A DNA stretch of 64,000 nt. Source: Streptomyces sp. MZ04. GTDB lineage: Bacteria; Actinomycetota; Actinomycetes; Streptomycetales; Streptomycetaceae. The position numbers and the translations under genes were made by a program. The stretch covers positions 1-64,000 of the forward strand of contig NZ_SRIC01000004.1 in the NCBI RefSeq assembly GCF_004684775.1. The letters run 5' to 3'. Positions within the stretch are counted from its first letter, which is position 1, and each line of letters opens with the position of its first letter. Shown piece after piece: positions 17,220 through 28,756 of the stretch. The notes beneath the pieces were generated by a model, which did not search any database, was not told where the DNA came from, and saw nothing but the letters and a program-made list of their open reading frames with translations.

Positions 17220-18434
17220 TCATGCTGAGGCGCGGACGCTTTCCCACGCCGAGACGGCGACGGCTCCGGCGGACAGGGCCGCGCCCAGGACGCAGACTCC
17301 GGGCCAGCCCGCTGTCGCCCAGACGACGGAGGCGAGCGCGGAGCCGATGGCGCCGCCGAGGAAGAGGCCTGTCGAGAAGGCCGAGTTGATGCGGTTGCGG
17401 GCTTCGGGGCGCAGGGCGAACAGGATGGTCTGGCTGCTGTTCAGGACGGCCTGCTGGCCGATGTTCAGGGCGATGACACCTGCCGCGAGCCAGGCCAGGG
17501 AACGCTCTCCCGCGAACAGGATCAGCCAGCCGGTGAGCAGCAGGGCGGTCGCGCAGCCGGTCACCTTCCGGGCGTGGCCGCGGTCGCTGAGGCGCGCCGC
17601 GAACGTCATCGCCAGCACGCCCACGGCGCCGACCAGGCCGAACAAGCCGATGGAGGACGCGGACCAGCGGAACGGAGCACCGGCCAACAGGAAGGTGAGC
17701 GCGGTGAGTTGGGCGCTGTAGGAGGCGAGGGAGAGGCCGCCGAGCAGGGCGCGGCGGCGCAGCAACGGCTCATTGCGCAGCAGGGAGAGGGTGGAGCGCA
17801 GCAGCGCCGGGTAGCGCAGTTCGGCGGTGGCCGTGAGATGCGGCAGGCGGCGGTGGAGGGTGACGGCGGCGCCCGCCATGAGGACGGCGAGTACCCAGTA
17901 CGCGGTGCGCCAGCCGCCCAGTTCGGACAGGCCGCCCGCAGCGGTGCGGGCCAGCAGGCCGCCGAGCAGGACGCCCGACATGACGGTGGCGACGGTGCGT
18001 CCCCGCGTCTGAGCGGTGGCGAGGGCGGCGGCGTGTGCGACGACTACCTGGGCGCCGACGGAGGTGATGGCCGCGAGGACGGTGCCGGCCAGGAGGACCG
18101 GGCCGCTGGGCGCGAGGGCCGAGACGGTGAGGAAGAGCGCGGTGGCCAGGAACAGGGTCACCGCGAGGCGGCGCCGGTCGATGACGTCACCCAGCGGCAC
18201 GAGCAGCAGCAGGCCGAGTGCGTACCCGGCCTGCGATGCGGTGACGACGAGGCCCGCAAGGACGCTGCCGAGGTGCAGGTCGTGGGAGATGAGGTCGAGG
18301 AGCGGCTGGGCTATGTAATTGCCCGCGCAGGACAGGCCGGTGGCGACGGCCATGAGCAGCAGCAGGCCCCGGGGTGGGCCGGTGTGCTCCTCCGGAGCCG
18401 CGGTGCCGAGGCGGTGAAGTCCCGTCTGTGTCAT
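17220..18434 (-). CDS. MFS transporter
   Basis: Membrane protein of 404 aa with 12 predicted segments. GLSCAGNYIAQPLLDLI in the first helix and GDVIDRRRLAVTLFLATALF as motif A fit the DHA1-like exporters of Streptomyces. It lies upstream of the hydrolase pair on the same strand, about 80 nt away, but has no functional tie that I can see. Substrate unknown. The ATG at 18434 begins MTQTGLHRLG; the upstream 149-bp spacer to the CapA-like gene has no recognised feature. Confidence 0.83.
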   Translation of the reverse strand: MTQTGLHRLGTAAPEEHTGPPRGLLLLMAVATGLSCAGNYIAQPLLDLISHDLHLGSVLAGLVVTASQAGYALGLLLLVPLGDVIDRRRLAVTLFLATALFLTVSALAPSGPVLLAGTVLAAITSVGAQVVVAHAAALATAQTRGRTVATVMSGVLLGGLLARTAAGGLSELGGWRTAYWVLAVLMAGAAVTLHRRLPHLTATAELRYPALLRSTLSLLRNEPLLRRRALLGGLSLASYSAQLTALTFLLAGAPFRWSASSIGLFGLVGAVGVLAMTFAARLSDRGHARKVTGCATALLLTGWLILFAGERSLAWLAAGVIALNIGQQAVLNSSQTILFALRPEARNRINSAFSTGLFLGGAIGSALASVVWATAGWPGVCVLGAALSAGAVAVSAWESVRASA

Positions 18435-18583
18435 GGCAGTCAGCCTGCGGCCACCCCCATTGATGAGTCCAACACATCCTTGTCATGCGAACGATCGCGC
18501 AGCGCGATGGATGGCATGGAGCCGGACACGGTGCTCACCGGCGGCGGGCGCGTTCCTGGAGTCGATCGCGAGCTGACCGGGCG

Positions 18584-19690
18584 TCAGGCCGCCCAGGGCG
18601 ACATGGAGATGTGCCCCGAGTCGGTGGCGACGCAGGGGCGGAACCCCGAGGCGAGCCGGTCAAGGAGCGAGCGCACCCACCGGGAGTCCTCCGGCGAGAC
18701 GTGGCACAGACGCATGCGCCGGGCCTGCAGTGGGACGATGCGCAGCTCGTTGAGTCTGCCCGTGCCGGGTTCGAGCGAGGCGAGGAAGAGAAGCCGCAGG
18801 TCGTCGCGGTACTGCTCGTACCCCGTGATGCCTTCGTAGTCATTGATGAAATCGCCGCAGCCGTACAGGACGAGCTTGCCCTGATACGTCTCCAGAGGGC
18901 GAGGGTGGTGTGAGGAGTGGCCGTGCACGACATCCGCTCCGGCGTCGATCAGGGCATGTGCGAAGGCGACTTGGTCCCGGGGCACGCGGTAGCCCCAGTT
19001 GGAACCCCAGTGGACCGAGACCATCGCGATGTCGCCAGGACGCTTCATCCGCCGTACGCGGTAGGCCACTTCGGCCGCGGCGACATCGGAAGGACCGGCC
19101 ACGAAGCTCACCCCGCCACGGTCTTCGGTCGCCGCCCAGTTGCGCGGAACGCCGCTGGACGGCATGCCGAAGGAGAAGACCAGGAGCCGGTGGGTCCCGC
19201 CGTCGAGCGGGACGATCGCCGGGTGGCTCGCCGCGGCGGCGTCCCGGCCCGCGCCGGCCGTCCGCAGCCGTGCGTCGGCCAGTGAGTCGAGCGTCTCCGT
19301 CAGGCCGCGGCGGCCGAAGTCCAGCACGTGGTTGTTGGCCAGGACGCAGACGTCGGGCCGGGCGGCCGACAGACAGGGGAGGTTGGCGGGATGCATCCGG
19401 TAGTGGATGTCCTTGCCGGGCGCGAACGAGCCGCTCCGCGTGACGCTGGTCTCCAGGTTGATGACGCGGGCGTCGGGCGCGGCCGCGTCGAGGACCTCCA
19501 GCGCGTCCCCCCAGGGCCACGAGAAGTCGACCGGACAGGGAATGGACCCGTTCACCGCCTCCGCCAGGGCTACGTACCCGTTGGCGTCCCGCACATATCT
19601 CTCGCGCAGCTTTGGGTCGCCGGGGTGCGGCAGTATCTGGTCCACGCCACGGCCGAGCATGACGTCGCCGCAGAAGAACAGCGTGATCAC
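18584..19690 (-). CDS. CapA family protein (PGA_cap metallophosphatase-like)
   Basis: A 368-aa protein of the CapA/PgsA family with a calcineurin-like metallophosphoesterase core. Motifs in order are FFCGDVMLGRG, ARVINLETS, VCVLANNHVLDFG, VSVHWGSNWGY and VVHGHSSHHPRPLE. Family members take part in poly-gamma-glutamate export in Bacillus, but in actinomycetes without capB/capC the role is unknown and none is present here. No signal peptide is visible. The start is GTG at 19690 behind AGGGAGAG. It follows the PP2C gene by 39 nt and is probably co-transcribed with it. Confidence 0.85.
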   Translation of the reverse strand: MITLFFCGDVMLGRGVDQILPHPGDPKLRERYVRDANGYVALAEAVNGSIPCPVDFSWPWGDALEVLDAAAPDARVINLETSVTRSGSFAPGKDIHYRMHPANLPCLSAARPDVCVLANNHVLDFGRRGLTETLDSLADARLRTAGAGRDAAAASHPAIVPLDGGTHRLLVFSFGMPSSGVPRNWAATEDRGGVSFVAGPSDVAAAEVAYRVRRMKRPGDIAMVSVHWGSNWGYRVPRDQVAFAHALIDAGADVVHGHSSHHPRPLETYQGKLVLYGCGDFINDYEGITGYEQYRDDLRLLFLASLEPGTGRLNELRIVPLQARRMRLCHVSPEDSRWVRSLLDRLASGFRPCVATDSGHISMSPWAA

Positions 19691-19729
19691 ACGGGCTCTC
19701 CCTGGGGTGTCGTGGGGTCGATGAGTCGG

Positions 19730-20482
19730 TCAATCGGCGATGCCGATCAACGCGAGGGTGATGTTGTCGGGGCCGCCGGCCTCGATGGCGGACTTCCACA
19801 GTCCGAAGGCCGCCCGTCCGCCGTCGTGGGCCCGCAGCACCTCGTCGATCGCGTCCTCGGGCACGGGGTCGGTCAGGCCGTCGCTGCACACCAGATAGCG
19901 TCCCCCGGTGCTGAGGGGTGCCGTGCTGATGTGCGGCTCGATCGCGGTGAACCGCGGAGCGCCGCCGAGCGACTGCGTGACGATCGACGTGGTGCGCCGG
20001 CCGGGTTCCAGTGGCGGGCTGTCGTCGACGCTCATCCGGTGGAGCGACGTACGGCTGCTGCTCACGTCGATCACTCTGCTGTCACCGACGTTGAACACCA
20101 GCAGTTCCGTCGGGAGGACCACGACCCCGGCGACCGTCGTCCCCATGGTGGTCAGCTCCGGGTCGCGGTCGGCCGCCGCGTACACGGAGTGATTGCAGGC
20201 GTGCAGTGCGTCGCGCACGGCTTGCCCGCTGTCCAGGGTGGGTCCGATCGAGGCCAGGTGCCGGACGACGAGGCTGCTGGCGACCTCGCCGGCCGGCTGG
20301 CCGCCGATGCCGTCGGCGACCGCGACGACGAGCGGCGTACCGAGCGGGAACCCCAGCGTCTGCGGGTTCTCGGTATCGGTTCCGCACAGCGTCCATGGCC
20401 CGACAGCGAGACTGTCCTCGTTGTGGTCGCGCATCAGCCCCGGATGGCTCAGGGCGGTGACCGTCACGTACGGCATCTCCAT
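19730..20482 (-). CDS. PP2C-type Ser/Thr protein phosphatase
   Basis: Cytosolic 250-aa PPM phosphatase. Motif 1 is RDHNEDS, with metal ligands following in VVAVADGIGGQPAGE and, near the end, LVCSDGLTDPV and GGPDNITLALI, so all metal-binding Asp positions are present. It has no sensor domain, matching small PstP-like enzymes that reverse Ser/Thr kinase signalling. The ATG at 20482 follows GGAGAGG. No kinase gene lies nearby; the downstream CapA-like gene is its only operon partner. Confidence 0.87.
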   Translation of the reverse strand: MEMPYVTVTALSHPGLMRDHNEDSLAVGPWTLCGTDTENPQTLGFPLGTPLVVAVADGIGGQPAGEVASSLVVRHLASIGPTLDSGQAVRDALHACNHSVYAAADRDPELTTMGTTVAGVVVLPTELLVFNVGDSRVIDVSSSRTSLHRMSVDDSPPLEPGRRTTSIVTQSLGGAPRFTAIEPHISTAPLSTGGRYLVCSDGLTDPVPEDAIDEVLRAHDGGRAAFGLWKSAIEAGGPDNITLALIGIAD

Positions 20483-20625
20483 GCCGCCTCTCCGCTTAGG
20501 GCGGGCGCGTTCCGCACCTTCATTGTCGCCTCTCCGGTTGCGGAATGCCGCGGACAGAGATAGGCCGAAGACACGGATGTCCCTGCCGTCCCCTGAGCCG
20601 GGGCGAACGAGATGGGGCGAACACT

Positions 20626-22266
20626 GTGCTGTTCAGCGACCGTGTGGATGCCGGGCGCCGCCTTGCCGCGGCGGTGCGGGGCCTGGGCAAGGAGCGGCCG
20701 GTCGTCCTGGGCCTGCCCAGGGGCGGCGTGCCGGTGGCCTTCGAAGTGGCGCGGGCGCTCGGCGCCCCGCTCGATGTGATCGTGGTCCGCAAGCTCGGCG
20801 TCCCCTACCGGCCGGAACTGGGGTTCGGGGCGATCGGCGAGGGCGGCGTGCGGGTCATCAGCGACGAGATCGTGCGCCACTGCGGCATCCGGCCCGCGGA
20901 CATCGAGGCGGTGGAGCGCGACGAGGAACAGGAGCTGCTGCGGCGGGCGCTGCGGTACCGCGAAGGGCGGCCTCGGACGGTGGTCGACGGCCGCACCGTG
21001 ATCGTGGTGGACGACGGGATCGCGACCGGCGCCACGGCCGCAGCCGCGTGCCGGGTCGCACGGGCGCAGGGCGCGGCCCGCGTGGTGCTCGCCGTGCCGA
21101 CTGCGCCGGCGGACACGCTGGGCCGGATGCGCGAGGTGGCGGACGAGGTGGTGTGCCTGGCCGCGCCGGACCTGTTCGGCTCCGTGGGCCAGTGGTACCG
21201 GGACTTCTCGCAGACCACCGACGAGGAAGTGATCGCATGCCTGGCGCGGTCCGCGGCCGCCGGCTCCGGACCCGTCGAGGTCGCTGCCGAGGTCGAGGTC
21301 GACGCGGGCGGGGTGGCGCTGGCCGGAGATCTCGCTCTGCCTCAGGGCGCCCGAGCGGTGGTGATGTTCGCCCACGGCTCCGGCAGCAGCCGGCACAGCC
21401 CGCGCAACCGGTCGGTGGCGTCGGCCCTGCGTGCGGCGGGCCTCGGCACGCTGCTCTTCGACCTGCTCACACCGGTCGAGGAGGCCGACCGCGCGAACGT
21501 CTTCGACATCGACACGCTGGCCGCGAGGCTGTCGGGGGCCACCCGCTGGCTGCGGGAGCGCGAATCCCTGGCGATCGGCTACTTCGGAGCGAGCACCGGT
21601 GCCGCTGCGGCGCTGCGGGCGGCCGCTGACGACGACGCCGACGACACGGCCGTCGGTGCCGTGGTGTCCCGGGGCGGACGGCCCGATCTGGCCGCGCCCC
21701 GCCTCGGCGACGTACACGCGCCGACCCTGCTGATCGTCGGCGGGCACGACACGATGGTGCTCGACCTCAACCGTGCAGCGCAGGCGGAACTGCGCTGCGA
21801 GAACCGGCTCGAGGTCGTCCCGGGGGCCACGCACCTCTTCGAGGAACCCGGAGCCCTGGACCAGGTCGCCGACCTCGCCAGGGACTGGTTCATCGGGCAC
21901 CTCGCGTTACCCCGTACCCCAGAGCCCCGCCCGTGCGAGGAGTCGGTCAGGCCTGCGCACACTCGGGGCACAGCCCCCGATAGGTCACCTCGGCCTCGGA
22001 CACACGGAAGCCGAACCGCTCGGAGGGCGGCAGCGCGGTCAGCGGGTCGCCGTCGGGGTGTACGTCGCGGATGGCGCCGCAGCCCGAGCAGACCAGGTGC
22101 TGGTGGGGATGGTGGGCGTTCGGGTCGTACCGCTTGGCGCGGCCGTCGGTGGCCACCTCGATCACCTCGCCGAGCGAGACGAGCTCACCGAGGGTGTTGT
22201 AGACGGTGGCGCGGGAGATCTCCGGCAGCCGGGCGGTGGCGCGCGCGAGCACCTCGTCCGCGGTGA
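20626..22266 (+). CDS. Phosphoribosyltransferase-dienelactone hydrolase fusion, abnormally extended
   Basis: Two-domain protein. Residues 1-210 form a type I phosphoribosyltransferase with the PRPP loop VIVVDDGIATGATAAAA. Residues about 220-430 form an alpha/beta hydrolase of the DLH type, with FAHGSGSSRHSPRNR, nucleophile elbow GYFGASTGAA, GGHDTMV and GATHLFEEPG. Homology ends near 21910 (WFIGHLAL), but the frame continues without a stop to 22266, adding an Arg/Ala-rich tail antisense to the neighbouring fur-family gene. A lost stop codon or frameshift is likely. The GTG at 20626 is the first start matching the family. Confidence 0.75.
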   Translation: MLFSDRVDAGRRLAAAVRGLGKERPVVLGLPRGGVPVAFEVARALGAPLDVIVVRKLGVPYRPELGFGAIGEGGVRVISDEIVRHCGIRPADIEAVERDEEQELLRRALRYREGRPRTVVDGRTVIVVDDGIATGATAAAACRVARAQGAARVVLAVPTAPADTLGRMREVADEVVCLAAPDLFGSVGQWYRDFSQTTDEEVIACLARSAAAGSGPVEVAAEVEVDAGGVALAGDLALPQGARAVVMFAHGSGSSRHSPRNRSVASALRAAGLGTLLFDLLTPVEEADRANVFDIDTLAARLSGATRWLRERESLAIGYFGASTGAAAALRAAADDDADDTAVGAVVSRGGRPDLAAPRLGDVHAPTLLIVGGHDTMVLDLNRAAQAELRCENRLEVVPGATHLFEEPGALDQVADLARDWFIGHLALPRTPEPRPCEESVRPAHTRGTAPDRSPRPRTHGSRTARRAAARSAGRRRGVRRGWRRSPSRPGAGGDGGRSGRTAWRGRRWPPRSPRRARRAHRGCCRRWRGRSPAAGRWRARAPRPR

Positions 22267-22363
22267 AATGGACGTGTTCGCCGTCGAGCACCTCGGCGAC
22301 CACCCGGCGCTGAGCGGTCATCCGCCAGCCCCGTCCGCGGAGCCGTTCGAGCAGGTCGCTCAT
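21947..22363 (-). CDS. Fur family regulator (FurA/CatR-like peroxide sensor)
   Basis: Metal-dependent repressor of 138 aa. The N-terminal winged helix is seen in RMTAQRRVVAEVLDGEHVHFTADEVLARA and ISRATVYNTLGELVSLGEV; the metal-binding part has HHPHQHLVCSGCGAI and CPECAQA, providing His ligands and two CxxC pairs. Its position beside katG identifies it as the likely FurA/CatR-type repressor of catalase-peroxidase, although here the two genes are divergent rather than in the usual furA-katG order. A TAGGCT box ends 7 nt before the ATG, suggesting a leaderless message. Confidence 0.87.
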   Translation of the reverse strand: MSDLLERLRGRGWRMTAQRRVVAEVLDGEHVHFTADEVLARATARLPEISRATVYNTLGELVSLGEVIEVATDGRAKRYDPNAHHPHQHLVCSGCGAIRDVHPDGDPLTALPPSERFGFRVSEAEVTYRGLCPECAQA

Positions 22364-25016
<2,653 letters not shown>

Positions 25017-25055
25017 GGCGTCCGACGCGTCTGCGTCGCCTGGCGCGTCAGATGA

Positions 25056-25095
25056 CGGCGTCCGGGCCGGCCCCCGTGGGTCGGCCCGGACGCCG
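25056..25095 (+). terminator. Rho-independent terminator after katG
   Basis: An 18-bp GC stem with one G-U pair and a 4-nt loop, followed directly by TTTCT, lies 40 nt downstream of the katG stop. Confidence 0.8.
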
Positions 25096-25161
25096 TTTCT
25101 GCGCGCGGGCGGTGACAGGAGGCGCCGTACGATCACCGAAGGCACGACAGAGGGAGGCCAG

Positions 25162-26001
25162 TTGAACACCGGCGCACCGGTTCCGGACAGCTACTACGAG
25201 CGGATAGACGAGCACCGCTACAAGCCCACCGTCCACGCGAGCGGCGCCTGGGACCCCGACGAGCTGCACTTCAGTCCGCTCGGCGGCCTCGTGGTCCACG
25301 CCATCGAACGCCACTTGGCCGACAGGACCACCGACAGGACCACCGACAGGACCACCGACACCGGCCTGGTCATCGGCCGGATCAGCTTCGACATCCTGGG
25401 GCGCCTCGCGCTCGACGAGTGCGAGATCCAGGTGGAGACCGTCCGCCCCGGCCGCACCATCGAGCTGATCGAGGCCACCGTGCTGGTCGCCGACCGGGCG
25501 GTGGTCCGCGCCCGCGCCTGGCTGCTTGCCGCGCTCGACACGAGCGCCGTCGCGGGCGGTGCCCCGGCCCCGCTCGCCCCGCCCGACGAGGTCGCCCCGT
25601 GGGACATGGCCTCACTCTGGCCCGGCGGTTACATCGCTTCCGTCGAGGTCCGTCCGCTTGCCCCGCCGCAGCCGGGACGCACAACTGCCTGGATCTCCAC
25701 GGCACTTGATCTCGTCGCGGGCGAGAGCGCGAGCCCGCTCGCGTCGTACGTGGGCCTCGTCGACACCGCGAACGGCATCGCCGTACGCCAGCCGCCCACC
25801 GCCTGGATGTACCCGAACGTCGACCTGACCCTGCATCTGTACCGGCAGCCCGAGGGCCGCTGGACCGGCCTCGACACCACCGTCGTCTTCGGCGGCACGG
25901 GCCACGGCGTCACGAGCACCGTCCTGCACGACGTCACCGGACCCGTCGGCTCGGCACACCAGATGCTGACCGTCAGACCACAGCCGACCGCGGGGGCGTG
26001 A
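25162..26001 (+). CDS. Acyl-CoA thioesterase family protein
   Basis: Protein of 279 aa with the double hot-dog layout of TesB/4HBT_3-like thioesterases: SPLGGLVVHAIERHL in the first half and WMYPNVDLTLHLYRQPEGRWTGLDT with GHGVTSTVLHD in the second. It probably hydrolyses acyl-CoA; the acyl group is unknown. The start is TTG at 25162 behind GGGAGG. A 12-bp repeat at about 25318-25357 encodes DRTT three times in a surface loop between strands. Its stop overlaps the GTG of the truncated kinase gene, so the two were coupled. Confidence 0.8.
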   Translation: MNTGAPVPDSYYERIDEHRYKPTVHASGAWDPDELHFSPLGGLVVHAIERHLADRTTDRTTDRTTDTGLVIGRISFDILGRLALDECEIQVETVRPGRTIELIEATVLVADRAVVRARAWLLAALDTSAVAGGAPAPLAPPDEVAPWDMASLWPGGYIASVEVRPLAPPQPGRTTAWISTALDLVAGESASPLASYVGLVDTANGIAVRQPPTAWMYPNVDLTLHLYRQPEGRWTGLDTTVVFGGTGHGVTSTVLHDVTGPVGSAHQMLTVRPQPTAGA

Positions 26002-26412
26002 GCGATGTCCGGCGGCGGCGCCTGATCGTGCTCGATGTGTCGGCGGCACTCGGGTTCGCACTGCTCCCTCAACTGGCCCCGCTGCGGGAAGCCTCGAGCG
26101 GTGAGGCGAGCGACACCGCCGTGTGGCTCCTTTCGCTGAGCGCCGCGCTGCCGGTCGCAGTCCGTCGGCTGTGGCCCGTGCCGGTCTTCGCGTTCGTGCT
26201 GCTCGCCGCCTGTGCGGCACTGCCGTTCGGACTCGGGCCGACCTCGTTCCTCGCCGCCGCGTACGCGCTGTACTCGGTGGCGGTGGAGTGGCGGCGGCAG
26301 CCGGGGCCGTCCGCGGTCGTCATCGGCGGGGTGTGCGCGGCGGGCGCCGCCCTGCTGACGCTGACGGGGGGCCGGGGCCACGAAGGCGGGAGTCCGGCGG
26401 TGCAGGCCGTGT
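25998..26412 (+). pseudogene. Histidine kinase, N-terminal membrane part only
   Basis: Starts with GTG overlapping the thioesterase stop (GTGA). The first 138 codons encode a four-to-five-helix membrane sensor typical of NarL-type actinomycete kinases (LDVSAALGFALLP, PVAVRRLWPVPVFAFVLLA, GPSAVVIGGVCAAGAALL). Family sequence ends at about AVQAVFG (26411). The dimerisation/phosphoacceptor and ATPase domains are absent; the frame runs on into an unrelated reading of permease DNA. The kinase cannot be functional. Confidence 0.8.
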
Positions 26413-27027
26413 TCGGACAGCGGCAGCGGCATGCTGCGCGACGGATTCACCGCCGAGCAGGCCGGCCTCGACGGCGTCCTCTACGGGCAGCTCGCTCTGC
26501 TCGTGTTCGGTGTGCTCGTCTTCAGCAGCGAATACGGGTCGGGGATGATGCGGGTCTCGCTGCTCGCCGTGCCCCGGCGCGGGCGGCTGTACGCGGCGAA
26601 CATGGCCGTCACCGCAGCCGCCGCGCTGCTCGTCGCGATCCCGGTCACCGTCGTCGGCTACCTGGTCACCCAGCTCGCCCTGGGCCCCCACGGCACCTCG
26701 ATCGGGGCGGAGGGCGTGCCCCGGGCCCTGGCGGGGGCGGCGCTGTATCTGACGCTGATGAGCCTGTTCGCCGCCGGTACGGCCGCGGCGGCCCGCAGCG
26801 CCGTCGTCCCCCTGGCCGTCCTGCTGCCGACGGTGCTCGCCGGGTCCCAGATCCTCTCCGTCATCGGGGCCACGGAGGAGGTGGCACGGTACTTCCCCGA
26901 CCGGGCCGGCGCGCGGATGCTGACCGTCGACGCGAGCGACGCGTACACCGGGGGCGCGGTGCTGCTCGTCTGGACGGTGGCGGCGCTCGTGCTGGGTTAT
27001 GTGCGCCACCGTCGGTGGGATGCGTGA
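26413..27027 (+). pseudogene. ABC-2 type permease, 5'-truncated
   Basis: The frame from about 26413 (SGSGMLRDGFTAEQAGLDG) encodes the C-terminal roughly 200 residues of an ABC-2 export permease: GQLALLVFGVLVFSSEYGSGMMRVSLLAVPRRGRLY and four further hydrophobic segments, ending in the usual YVRHRRWDA. The N-terminal segment (cytoplasmic start and first membrane helix) is missing and no ATPase gene accompanies it. An ATG at 26431 could still start a 198-aa protein, but without its partner it is probably inert. Confidence 0.75.
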
Positions 27028-27150
27028 CCCCAGTACGGAGCACGCCCCAACACGGCGACGTACAGCCGCAGTTGAGAGGGGGCTCACAGGACCGCACTGC
27101 TAAAGTTGCCGAATCCAAAGCCCCGTTGAACAGCATGCGAGGAACGCGGG

Positions 27151-27825
27151 ATGGCCGAGGCGATCCGAGTGCTGATCACGGACGATCAGGCGCTGCTGTG
27201 CGGCAGCTTCCGTGTGCTCATCGATGCCACGCCCGGGATGACGACCGTCGGCGAGGCGGCGGACGGCGCCTCAGCGGTGGAACTGGCCCGGCAACTCGCC
27301 CCGGACGTCGTCCTGATGGATCTCCGCATGCCGGTGATGGACGGGATCGCCGCCACGCGGCACATCTGCTCAGACGAGGCCCTGGCCGGGGTGCGGGTGC
27401 TCGCGCTCACGATGTTCGACATGGACGAGTACGTGTATCCGGCCCTCAGGGCGGGCGCGAGCGGATTCCTGCTGAAGGACGCCTCGCCCTCCGACCTGGT
27501 CGCCGGCATCCGTGTCGTGGCCACCGGCGAGGGCGTCCTGGCACCGACGGTCACCCGCCGCCTGATCGCGGACTTCTCGGGCCACGCCGAACCCGACCGG
27601 TCCGCACCCGGCCTCGTCGGACTCACCAAGCGGGAACAGGAGGTGCTCGTGCTGATCGCCAACGGCCTGTCGAATGCGGAGATCGGCGCACACCTGGTGA
27701 TCAGCCTGCCGACGGTGAAGACCCATGTGAGCAGCCTCCTGGCCAAGTTGACCGCCCGCGACCGTGCGCAGCTCGTCATCATCGCGTACGAGAGCGGCCT
27801 GGCCGAGCGCGGGATGCCTGCCTGA
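27151..27825 (+). CDS. NarL/FixJ family response regulator (orphaned)
   Basis: Two-component output protein of 224 aa. The receiver domain has the acidic pair D11/D12, phosphoacceptor Asp57 (VVLMDLRMPVMDG) and Lys of FLLKDASP; the LuxR-type HTH is LTKREQEVLVLIANGLSNAEI with LVISLPTVKTHVSSLLAKL. The ATG at 27151 follows GAGGAACG. Its expected cognate kinase is the truncated gene upstream, so it may now be unphosphorylated, cross-regulated, or a decaying orphan. The former target is probably the ABC-2 exporter whose end survives in between. Confidence 0.87.
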   Translation: MAEAIRVLITDDQALLCGSFRVLIDATPGMTTVGEAADGASAVELARQLAPDVVLMDLRMPVMDGIAATRHICSDEALAGVRVLALTMFDMDEYVYPALRAGASGFLLKDASPSDLVAGIRVVATGEGVLAPTVTRRLIADFSGHAEPDRSAPGLVGLTKREQEVLVLIANGLSNAEIGAHLVISLPTVKTHVSSLLAKLTARDRAQLVIIAYESGLAERGMPA

Positions 27826-27862
27826 GGACGCGCGTCCGTGCCGCGGCGTCGCCGGGCCGCCG

Positions 27863-28756
27863 TCAGTCCGTGACGCCGCGGGCGAAGGCGAGCGAGCGGT
27901 TGAAGATGTGCTCCGCCTGCGCCTCGGTCAGCCCGTACCAGACGTGGTCGGAGCCCGGGACCGTCCACAGTTCGACCCGTGCGCCCGCCTCCCGCAGGCG
28001 GTCCGCCAGGGCCTCGCTGTGGGTTCGGCTCACGAGGGAGTCGTCCTCGCCGTGGACGAGGAAGAGCGGCGGCGCTTCGGGGTGGACCTGGGCGAGCGGG
28101 CTTGCCGCGCGGGTGAGTTCGGGTACGGCGGCGGGGGTCGATCCGAGCAGGAGCGCTTCGGGGGAGGCGGGGTTCGACGGGTCGTAGCCGCCTCGGGCAG
28201 TGGTCAGGTCGCTCGGCGCGTACCAGATGACGCCGCCCGCCACCGGCGGTTCGGTGTGGGTGAGCGCGAGGAGGGAGGCGAGGTGTCCGCCCGCGGACTC
28301 GCCCCACACCACCGTCCGCCCGGTGTCGATGCCGAGCTCGTCGGAGCGCAGCGTGAGCCACCGCAGGGCGGCGCGCAGGTCGTCAAGCGGGGCGGGGAAG
28401 ACGGCCTCGCCGCTGAGCCGGTAGTCGACGCAGGCGACCGCGAAGCCCGCCGCCGCGATGCGTGCGAAGGGACCGGGCGACCACGAACGCGTCTGCAGCC
28501 CCATGTCGTCGCGCCGACCCCGGCGCCAGGCCCCGCCGTGCACGAAGAGCACCAGCGGGGCGGGCGTGGGGGATTGCCCGGCCTTTTCGGGCAGCCACAG
28601 GTCCAGCTCCAGCGGTCGGCTGCCTTCGGGGATGTCGTAGGGGATCCCGCGCAGCACGCTGACGCCCGGCTCGCAGGGGGCGGCGGGTGGCAGTGCCGCG
28701 ACGTCGGGGTGAGGTGCGCCGATCACCTGGAAGAGGCTGGGGCGGTCGGCCGTCAC
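27863..28756 (-). CDS. Alpha/beta hydrolase (HSL/carboxylesterase family)
   Basis: Cytosolic 297-aa esterase. FVHGGAWRRG is the HGG oxyanion motif of hormone-sensitive-lipase-like enzymes; VVWGESAGGHLASL holds the nucleophile Ser, with LVHGEDDSLV (Asp) and GSDHVWYGL (His) completing the triad. The GTG at 28756 overlaps the cupin gene stop (GTGA) and has GGAG at the right distance, better than the GTG four codons earlier. Co-transcription with the cupin dioxygenase suggests it acts on the same aromatic or ester substrate; this is inference. Confidence 0.83.
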   Translation of the reverse strand: MTADRPSLFQVIGAPHPDVAALPPAAPCEPGVSVLRGIPYDIPEGSRPLELDLWLPEKAGQSPTPAPLVLFVHGGAWRRGRRDDMGLQTRSWSPGPFARIAAAGFAVACVDYRLSGEAVFPAPLDDLRAALRWLTLRSDELGIDTGRTVVWGESAGGHLASLLALTHTEPPVAGGVIWYAPSDLTTARGGYDPSNPASPEALLLGSTPAAVPELTRAASPLAQVHPEAPPLFLVHGEDDSLVSRTHSEALADRLREAGARVELWTVPGSDHVWYGLTEAQAEHIFNRSLAFARGVTD

